A stretch of DNA of 64,000 nt from positions 62,001-126,000 of the forward strand of contig JARBJD010000142.1 of NCBI GenBank assembly GCA_033064195.1, read 5' to 3'. The stretch comes from Blattamonas nauphoetae. Lineage: Eukaryota; Preaxostyla; Oxymonadida. The translations under genes were made by a program, and so were the position numbers. The notes under the pieces were generated by a model that worked only from the letters and a program-made list of their open reading frames with translations, ran no database searches and was not told where the DNA came from. Shown here piece after piece: positions 56,572 through 64,000 of the stretch; positions within the stretch are counted from its first letter, which is position 1, and each line of letters begins with the position of its first letter.

Positions 56572-57074
56572 AGGAGAAAGAATGGATCGATCAACGTCTC
56601 AACAATGGTGTCCTGTTTCAACAGATTGTATTATCATCCCCAACTTTCATTGACGATGTAATTCACTCAACTAGACAGATCAGGAAGATCGAAAAAGTGG
56701 TAACCTCACCAGATGTCATTAACCCAAACAGAGCCTATAACCCACTTCCAGATGATAAATTGGAGAATCTTGTGGCAGGTGTGGAGTCGCTTCTTTTCAA
56801 GGATTGTACACAACAATAGAAGTTTTTGGACAGACTACGATTGCCACCATTATTCACTTTCAAAGAATTGGGCGATTTGATTGATTTTGAACTTCAGAAC
56901 AGCATTGATATTCATTCATCTCTTCATTTTCATGACATTCCAACAGAGAATTCGTGCATTGTGCAGGTATTGAGACGGTCGGCCTCATACAACGAACAAT
57001 GGGATGATCAACCTTCCATCTCGCAATGGGAAACAAATCATCTCGTTCGAAAATGGTTTCTGATACCTCTTTGA
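56572..57074 (+). pseudogene. TAG-interrupted reading frame (gene relic?)
   Basis: A protein-like frame opens after an AG at 56570-56571 and reads KEWIDQRLNNGVLFQQ, then PLPDDKLENLVAGVESLLF, to a TAG at 56817-56819. In the same frame it goes on with LRLPPLFTFKELGDLIDFE to about 56966, where a GTATTG donor-like site follows. The residue pattern is natural on both sides of the stop. It has no start codon. I could not name the family. It could be a decayed 5' exon set of the next gene. Confidence 0.4.
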
Positions 57075-58093
57075 CACCTTCACGAAAACAACGTCCGTCT
57101 GTCAACAAAATGCATCAACCATTCCTCAAGATCCGTGAGTGTTCAAAATTGAAGTTTCAGGATCAATCGACACTTTTCTGCTCGCTTGTTGCACTTGTCA
57201 AAGATGAATACCCATTTGACAAAGCCCTTGAAGACAAGGCTGTCCAATTTTTGAAGAGCCTCGAACCAAACAGCCTCAACGAAAAACTTGCAGGGAAACT
57301 CGTCACAGATCTCGTTCCCTCTTCCACAGACTCGCCTTCTGATTTTGTTGGAAGTATTCTCACTCTTTTGTCATCTCCGTACTCGACTGTGGTTGCAGCA
57401 ACGTTGTCGTTACTTTTGGAAACAACACGATTTTTATCGCCTGCTGATCGATGTCGTCTTGTGGAATCGGATCTCATTCACAATGTGCTAGCGGCTGTCC
57501 AACCTCACACACTTCAAATATCAGGAAATGAAAAGATAATTCATTGTCTCATCAAAATCATTGACAGCGCTCTCCTCCTCGCTTTTCCTGTGTATCTCTC
57601 GGTACTCGCCATCACGACTACAATCGACTCATGGAACTATCAAGAAATATTCTTTCAGAAAGTTGTGATCTCATCGTCTCAATTTCTCATATTTCTGATC
57701 ACAAATCGGCACACCCTCTTTGGACTCTTGGCTGATTCATTCACATATCTTTTGGGCACATTCATTCGAATAAGTCCATTTCATCGTCCGACATTGGAGT
57801 TTGTTCTTGCATCTCCGATTGTGATGACATTCTCAAGTTGTCTCTCGCTCGTCGGCCACTATTTCCAAAATTGGATGGTTCTCTGCGATCTGAACACTTC
57901 GCTGACAGAATGGGGATATGAAGGCCCAAAAGTTGTTAAATCCGGAAAACTGATGATCAAAGCTCTGTTTTCGGAGGGTTTCGAATCTTCACTCGAACAA
58001 CTATTGATTCGGAAAAACGGACTTGAACAGGAAGGTTATTTAAACTGTGTCTCAATCATGCTATTTCTGGGATCGAATGCAAGCAGATGCTAA
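57026..58093 (+). CDS. Diverged member of the ARM-like family (copy 10)
   Basis: A single exon of 355 aa from MGNKSSRSKM. It aligns by eye with the array proteins over its whole length: TLFCSLVALVKDEYPFD for VVFRSLVATVK, KAVQFLKSLEP, SDLIHNVLAAVQPHTLQ for ADLIPQLI.TLNPQSL, SSSQFLIFLITNR for PSEKYI.HLC.NR, FHRPTLEFVLASP for YQPTMDFVL, and a C-terminal LFSEGFESSLEQLL for LRMEGIEDVIEE. It is far more diverged, lies on the other strand and outside the repeats, so it may be an old, functionally distinct member. The Met at 57026 or the later Met before HQPFLKI could start it. Confidence 0.75.
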   Translation: MGNKSSRSKMVSDTSLTPSRKQRPSVNKMHQPFLKIRECSKLKFQDQSTLFCSLVALVKDEYPFDKALEDKAVQFLKSLEPNSLNEKLAGKLVTDLVPSSTDSPSDFVGSILTLLSSPYSTVVAATLSLLLETTRFLSPADRCRLVESDLIHNVLAAVQPHTLQISGNEKIIHCLIKIIDSALLLAFPVYLSVLAITTTIDSWNYQEIFFQKVVISSSQFLIFLITNRHTLFGLLADSFTYLLGTFIRISPFHRPTLEFVLASPIVMTFSSCLSLVGHYFQNWMVLCDLNTSLTEWGYEGPKVVKSGKLMIKALFSEGFESSLEQLLIRKNGLEQEGYLNCVSIMLFLGSNASRC

Positions 58094-58439
58094 AGCATCA
58101 GATCTCCACTTCGGAGTCCAACTTGTCTCTCTCTTTCCCTCTTCATCCATCTCATCTAATTCGATATTTAAAATTAATTGTTTATGATTGTTCACTCACC
58201 ACCCAGTTTATCTGATTGGTCCTCCACTTCTTGACGATGAATGGGTTGATACGCCCAATTTCATTTATTCGAGTGAAATTTCCACATTGTCACTGAAGAT
58301 CAGGACGAAGGAACGATTAAGACTGATGTGGAATCAGAGGAGCTAAAACGAAAGAGACAGAGATTCTTGTAGATGATAAAGAAAAGAAGGGGGTTGATCA
58401 ATATTCTTGTTTCTCCATCTTGATATCTCCTTATCTGCA
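58094..58439. other. Intergenic
   Basis: AT-rich spacer between two plus-strand genes. Nothing was identified beyond the presumed 3' end and promoter. Confidence 0.5.
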
Positions 58440-59210
58440 ATGACGAGGGAGTCTTTTGGCAGGTTATATCGTGCCTATTGTGACGAAATTCCTGATAACG
58501 AATCAAAGTATCTCCGTGGACTCTTCGAGTCTCGATTTCTCAATATGCCAGTCTGTTGGTACGGATATGTTGAAGAAAAGACCGATTACCACGCTGTATT
58601 TCTCATGGACTTCGGTGATCCCCATGATCAACCGGGAGTTCTTGTCACCCTCCCTCAGGGTCCGGAGGATCCACAAGGATTCGTCGTTGGGAATTTCTGC
58701 TATTTCGGAGGTATCTTAACAGGATTTTCGAGCAACATGTGTCAAAATCACTCAGAATATTCTGTGACACTTGAATCAAATATTGACGCAACATACCCCT
58801 TAAATCCCATCGACCAGAATTTCACATTCAAACAATACGTCGAGTATTTTGGAACATTGGATTCCTCTCCGTTTCAAAGCAAATATGAGAAATATTGGAA
58901 AGAAACTCCAATCGACGTCATCGGCCGTTTTCAATCAGGATTCGATCCCGAGGAACGATTTCACAGATATCAGTTTGTTATCGAGCGTCCGAGCAGACCC
59001 CTAAATTATGTTCACATTTGGCGTGACAAGATTTCTGTTCGTGTACCCATTAGTCAATCAGGAGAGATCCAGCGATACATCACAGAAAACAGACGCCTGG
59101 AGATTATAGTAGTGCCTTACTCTCGAGATGGATCCCTTCACACATTCAATCTCATCCAAATTGTTCCACCTCGATTTCCAGTTCCGATTTCTATGCGTGG
59201 ATCAATTTGA
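58440..59210 (+). CDS. Hypothetical soluble protein, 256 aa
   Basis: A single exon from MTRESFGRLYRAY. The frame is open 33 nt further up but from a weaker ATG. The sequence is rich in aromatic residues and beta-strand patterns (MPVCWYGYVEE, YHAVFLMDFG, FVVGNFCYFGG, YQFVIERP), with no membrane span or signal peptide. I do not recognise a family; an OB- or beta-barrel-type fold is a guess. Length and base use are normal for a gene of this genome. Confidence 0.6.
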   Translation: MTRESFGRLYRAYCDEIPDNESKYLRGLFESRFLNMPVCWYGYVEEKTDYHAVFLMDFGDPHDQPGVLVTLPQGPEDPQGFVVGNFCYFGGILTGFSSNMCQNHSEYSVTLESNIDATYPLNPIDQNFTFKQYVEYFGTLDSSPFQSKYEKYWKETPIDVIGRFQSGFDPEERFHRYQFVIERPSRPLNYVHIWRDKISVRVPISQSGEIQRYITENRRLEIIVVPYSRDGSLHTFNLIQIVPPRFPVPISMRGSI

Positions 59211-59550
59211 TGGTATGACGGGAGTGGAATACCGGGGATGATCTTCTGATTTCGGCAAAATCGACTTTTTTCTACCCTTTATCGACACATACACACTCGC
59301 TTTCATCATATTATTTCCAATGTATCCGTCCATGAATTCGAAAGAGAGCGAAAGTCATTGTTCTTGTGATTATGTCGAAGTTGTGGAAGTCAGTTCATTC
59401 TGGAATAGATTAACCTATTTTTTTTCGTTAGATCACGTTGTTTAAGTCTCCTTTATCGACGATATGATCAAACTTTGTTGAATCAATTTGATCAAGCCAG
59501 TATTGTTTCTCGAACTCAAACAACGCCAACATTCGATAGAAACTAGCATT
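59211..59550. other. Intergenic
   Basis: AT-rich spacer with no feature seen. Confidence 0.5.
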
Positions 59551-60141
59551 ATGGATCCGTATTCTCCGTCATCAATATCCCTCAGTTGGGAGGATCTGCC
59601 CCCAGAAACTGAAGTTGAAAACACTCGCCTGATCAACCAACAAAACGTCCTGAATCCATCTTGCCTCCTTTTTGTTGGACCTAAACATCCGGATTTACCT
59701 AAAAAGCGAACACTCTCATATCGATACAAAACCTCCAACCAATTTCTTCGCTTGACGATCTTCCGAACATCTTCAGAAAAAAATCATTTCACTATTACTC
59801 AGGATGTTTGTGGATTTATCCTTCACTTTCCATCAGCATTTTCTTATGATGTTTGTGTCCTCAGTGATTGGAGCACATTCACGGTATTTCTACCTCAATC
59901 CCGAAACTCCACTTTCGTTGTCAGCTCTTTTCGTCAATCTGGAGACAATGGCTGTTCATGTTGGTACGAATCATTCGCAGTCATTCTTCTTTTAGATCCA
60001 TTGTCAACATCATGTTCACATTCGGGGTCTCAGTATGCTACGTTTTACACAATTAACAATGACCACTTTTCAGGACTTATTCGTTCTCGAATGATGTTGC
60101 AGCCATCTCCGCTTTCTTCCACTCCTGGATTACATCCTTGA
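59551..60141 (+). CDS. Hypothetical protein, structure uncertain
   Basis: An unbroken frame of 196 codons from MDPYSPSSISLSWEDLPPE to a TGA at 60139-60141. The first 90 residues look like natural protein (NPSCLLFVGPKHPDLPKK, SNQFLRLTIFR). The rest is Cys/Ser/Phe-rich. Other frames with splice-like borders also run through 59800-60080 (for instance RYFYLNPETPLSLSALF), so the 3' half may be spliced differently and even lead into the next gene through the exon that ends NDVAAISAFFHSW. Function unknown. Confidence 0.45.
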   Translation: MDPYSPSSISLSWEDLPPETEVENTRLINQQNVLNPSCLLFVGPKHPDLPKKRTLSYRYKTSNQFLRLTIFRTSSEKNHFTITQDVCGFILHFPSAFSYDVCVLSDWSTFTVFLPQSRNSTFVVSSFRQSGDNGCSCWYESFAVILLLDPLSTSCSHSGSQYATFYTINNDHFSGLIRSRMMLQPSPLSSTPGLHP

Positions 60142-63100
60142 TGGATCTTGGTTTATTTGAACAACCTCAACCAACCCCTCCCATCACCCAACTCTTCACT
60201 GGCTTTCTTTCAGATTGTGTGAGGAAATTGGTCGAAAACAAGATTTTTAAATTCCCTTCATCAAACAACTACGACATTGAGTCTCAGATTATTCGAATTA
60301 TTCCTCCAGCTTCAACTAAATCGATCATCGAAAAGATGTTTGGAGGGTCAATTGGGCTCGAGATGATGAATTTGATGATCACACTCATCGCAGAAGGTCA
60401 TCTTATTCCACTCACTTCTGACATTCATGCAATTCAAACAGGAATGATGCCATTCGCTGTCGGATTTGTCGATCTTTTTCAAACTATCATGACCAAATAC
60501 GAAAATGGGCGAATTACCAAATTTGTGGATGTTCTTTCTGATCTCTCCAGTGAGTCATCCGATTCGGTTTGTTTTATTGTGTTCCGAGTTAGTCTTTTTG
60601 TAGATTCGTGATCTCACGTTTCTGAGCAAGCCGTGTTTCTCATCAACTCTGAAAAAAATCACCAAAAGATGTCAAAGAGTTCTGAACGAACCAGACACTC
60701 CCCCAACTCTGCCGCTTACGTCAAATGAGCAGCATAGTCCATCCTCACTCGTCTTCCGCGAAGTGAGTCATCTGTCATCAACACTCCTCAAATCAACTCT
60801 CGACTCATCCCAGAATCCCGCACCATCCTCGTTTGGAAACATCACCATCAAAACACTCGAATCAGAAGACACACATCTCTCCACACAAATGCCCTCTCCC
60901 CCATCACGCGATAGTGACTTTGATATCGAAATAACTTCAGAATCAACACTCTCTCCATCAGAGGACAGCAAGCAGACCTGTCTTCATCTTTTGGAGATGA
61001 TGGAAGATCTCAGAAGGAGGCGAACAGAGGAACCCGAGGAAGAGTGGGATCTTCTCCAGTTTAAACGAATACTGGCAAGTCAGATGCAAATGTTACCATC
61101 TCCCTTCAACAGGTTTCATTTGGGCGTGGATGGTCCAGATATGGATCTGGAGTCACTTTTCGAAGAACTGGAAGAACACGAAATCGAGAATGATGGTCTC
61201 GATTTCCCCAATCTCGACGAGAGCAGTGAGGACTACTTTCAAAAATTGGTTCAATCACCATCCTTATTTGAGAAAGGGATAAGGATGATGAAAATATTCA
61301 TGGAAGAACTGGATGGTCCATATTTGGAGATTCTCAAGCCCATGTTCGAACAAGTCTTCCCTGGCACTGAGACTTCCGATCAGCAATTGACACTGCCAAC
61401 TTGGATGGAACAATATTCTCGAAGATTCGCACGACTAATGGCGAATGACGAGAAGACACGGCTTGACGAAGATCACGCTCGGAGCTCTCGTCCACATGGT
61501 GGACTGGATGAGACAGTTTACGAGTGTGTTCTTTCCCTCCCATTTATATTTTTAGTCTGATCGACGACAGCTCTCTCCTCGTTCATGTTCTTCAAAGTGA
61601 AAAGATGTTTGCTGAAAGGAAGAATCTGGACCATCTCCATGTCACTCCAAGATATGTCGAAAATCTGGCTCAATTTCTCCTCTCAGACCGCGTTCTTGCC
61701 AGGCAGATGAGCAAAACGCAATTGTGTCGCCTGCTGGAATCCGGCTCCGAAGCGAACCTCGTCTGTCGAACACTCTTCCCACTCCTCCGCAGATCCTTCT
61801 TCGGTTCGAATGAAGAAGCTTGTTTTGTACTCACATGTGTTCTCGCTCAGGCGTTGAACTTGGAGCTATATGACACACTGATCAGGTCCAATTGGACAGA
61901 TGCTGATTGGATTGCTCTCTTCTCCCATCGCTGGACTCTTCTTCAAGATTTGATCCCAGCGTCGGTGTTCATTCTTGCCATTCTGCTGCACTTAACGACG
62001 AATCACTACAACCTGTCTGTGTCGACAGCTTCTCTGCTCAGATCATTCAATCAAGCAAACACTTTTGTTGACAGGTTTTCGTCCTTGAGAATTGGGTGTC
62101 ATTTACTCGATCCCCCGTTCATGAATGTCCAGTTTCTCGCAATCCTATCCTTGGCCTGTTGTGGAGCAGAAAACAAAAAGATACCAGCAGCGGTAAATGC
62201 TGCTCTTTTCGAGGGTGAGCTGTCCTCCGACATTCATACTCTTATTCTCAACTTGTTGTCACATATCAACATCTTTGAACTCGATGGAGCCCAATTTCTC
62301 GCGTCCTTCCCTGTTGAATTCATTCTCGAAAAACTCTTCATCGAAATCCTCTCAAAACAACCTGATAATGTGGTTCTAAATCCCAGTTTAAATAATTCCC
62401 TTCTCTTCATCCCAAACACAGTCCCTTTCCTCGTCTCACTCCATCCCTACGTCATTCGTGGATTGGGATCCATTCTCCTTCACTACTCACTCATCGACCT
62501 CTCTCTCCACAATCCAAAGTCCACAAGTGAAGTCGACACAACGAATGCATTCAGTTCTTTGTTATGGAACAAGTTATGTATTGTCATTGAATCACCACTC
62601 ACAATTCCATGTTCCTTATTCCTCTTCTGTCCATCGACTCAGATCGTTGAGATGACAGCAACTTTCTTCAACAGCATCGTCGTAGTTTGTCGTAATGATG
62701 TTGCTCTGAAGAAGGTGCTTCCATCCCTGTGGGAAGCAGTCTGTGCCTCCATCAACATCGCTTCTCTCTCATCACTTCTTCATCTTCTGAACTCTCTCCG
62801 TCGTCTCACCAAACGATTCAAACATTTGGACAGTGTCTCTCTTCCCGAAGTGTGGGCGACTTTCAGAGTGTGTCTCACACAACTCAGATTCCATCTCCCT
62901 CCGTTCGCCTTCATCACTCTCTTCGAAGCTGATGAGACGGAATGTTCAAAGCATCTTCTCGACTATCAACTCTCAGAGAAGCGCATTCTGAAGAGAAACA
63001 TCTCTGATTTGAATCAGTTTACTCGATCGTTGTATCTCCACGGTGTGCTTCATCTTTCTTCTCCTTCATTTCATCAGACACAAGCGTTGCTTTTTCCGTA

Positions 63101-63389
63101 AATGAAGAGACCTTGCAGACCATTCTATTTTGTCTCTTGTCTGTCCTTTTCCATCTGTTTCATTCTCCTTTTCTTCAGATCGTCCATTCCAGCATTCAGA
63201 AGCACAGCTTTTGTGATTCTATCGAAGCTGTGTACATCAGACAATGTTGAGATGGTTCTTGATCTGTGCCGATTGGGAGTCGTGGAGTGTGTGATGAAGG
63301 CTGTCGAGAGAAGTCGGAGTTTGGACGAGTACGAAATGGGAGTGTCGATTTTGGGATCAATTTTGCGAACACTCTCACTCTCTCAGTAG
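60141..63389 (+). CDS. ARM-like helical protein, 4 exons, about 1,032 aa
   Basis: Exons 60141..60566, 60604..61523, 61556..63097 and 63179..63389 are joined over introns of 37, 32 and 81 nt; phases close at 1,033 codons. The first 150 residues are helical (GFLSDCVRKLVEN). About 180-440 is acidic and poorly structured (EEPEEEWD, ELEEHEIENDG). From about 470 to the end there are repeated hydrophobic helices of ARM/HEAT type, ending TAFVILSKLCTSDNVEM..GVVECVMKAVERS. No specific family was recognised. The frame stays open above the chosen ATG through ISAFFHSWITSL to an acceptor near 60073, so one or more 5' exons, possibly those now assigned to the gene before, may belong here. The ATG overlaps the previous stop. 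Confidence 0.68.
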
Positions 63390-63666
63390 ATACACACGAC
63401 GGTCGACTTCGATTTCTCAACACCGTTGGATAGATTACCGAGTGAGTGATGATTCGTCAGATTTTTGACGAAAATCAAAATCTTGAGAATGATGAGGCAC
63501 AGACATGGCGAAGAATAAAATGACTTCGCCATCTTTCATTGTCGTTCATATTAACTGATGTTCACAGCCTTCTGTGACTTCACTTCAGAAAGACTGAGAT
63601 TATTCTGATCGGCCCGTTACTATAAATTTTCCTCCTCTCAATACGAGTTGCCATCGTCAGTGCTGA

Positions 63667-64000
63667 ATGTCAGAAGACTATGTCTCACTCCCCTCACCAT
63701 TTTTTCATTTTTATGATTTCACATCTTCTCCACTCCACAACTCAGGATCTCCTCATCAAAGTGCTTCTCTATGGAGATTCTGATGTTGGAAAAACAGCGC
63801 TCTTTGACCGCTTTCTTGTATATTCTTCTACCGATCATATCCATTGTCCCTTTCTCTGATCACCTTCATCTTTCTCAGACCGGAAACTTCCCTGAATCAA
63901 CCGCCGGTACCATGGGTGTAGACTTTGTTTGAATTCACATTATGTCCATCCCATTCTTCCCAACTTTGAAAATTCCATTTTTTCATCGTCTGCGTTCATG
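63667..64000 (+). CDS. Rab-like small GTPase, 5' part, runs off the window
   Basis: Exons 63667..63681, 63746..63817 and 63879..63926 are joined over introns of 64 and 61 nt and encode 45 residues, MSEDYDLLIKVLLYGD and on. The P-loop GDSDVGKT fits GxxxxGK[ST] with Asp in place of the usual second Gly-neighbour. Switch I then reads TGNFPESTAGTMGVDF, with a Thr before MGVDF as in Rab proteins (which have T.GVDF). A GTTTGA donor at 63927 opens an intron whose end lies past base 64000. Rab GTPases steer vesicle traffic. The subfamily cannot be set from this part. Confidence 0.88.

Noticed and set aside
1-64000. tRNA, rRNA or riboswitch genes
   Set aside because: No cloverleaf, rRNA core segment or riboswitch pattern was noticed on reading either strand; a covariance-model scan was not possible here.

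Overview
The window is nuclear DNA of a unicellular eukaryote. Genes are broken by very short GT-AG introns (about 31-173 nt, many 31-45 nt, donors mostly GTTTGT or GTATGT, acceptors after a pyrimidine run). The products are eukaryotic: casein kinase 1, a Rab-type GTPase, SPRY proteins, a TmcB-type sensor. The large paralogous family (conserved blocks such as NPQSLS and PSEKYI, about 357 aa) together with compact genes, tiny introns and beta-helix and kinase genes points to the oxymonad Blattamonas nauphoetae (Preaxostyla). That organism call rests on recognition, not on a search.

Layout. 0-10 kb: a partial gene at the left edge, a coiled-coil/SPRY gene and a seven-exon giant gene (about 2,487 aa) with leucine-rich repeats, a helical-repeat body and a charged, Arg/Ser-rich tail, all on the minus strand. 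10.7-13.6 kb: a spliced protein kinase followed in the same direction by a beta-helix/transmembrane protein; a plausible splice joins them. 15-20 kb: a 1,660-aa multi-pass membrane protein with TmcB/TmcC-like TPRs and a C-terminal hemerythrin-like domain. 20.7-23.3 and 27.3-30.1 kb: two 12-exon paralogues (HEAT/ARM plus coiled coil plus SPRY), one carrying a 1-bp frameshift. 30.3-32.3 kb: a secreted-lipase-type alpha/beta hydrolase on the minus strand.

26-53.6 kb: nine minus-strand copies of one ARM-like helical protein family, with GC-rich, repeat-laden spacers. One copy is split by a 2.0-kb DDE-transposase element with 39-bp terminal inverted repeats and a 3-bp target duplication. Two copies each carry a single in-frame TGA. 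Spacers hold three 38-bp minisatellites, near-identical blocks of 180-310 bp, and decayed remnants of a second module that was copied along with the genes. The array ends at a 381-bp near-perfect inverted repeat.

54-64 kb: an ordinary single-copy region: casein kinase 1 (minus), a diverged tenth family member (plus), two small unknown genes, a four-exon ARM-like protein of about 1,032 aa, and the first three exons of a Rab-like GTPase that runs off the right edge.

No tRNA, rRNA, CRISPR or bacterial operon structure was seen. Exon boundaries were chosen by hand from reading-frame continuity and splice signals; nothing here has been checked against transcripts.
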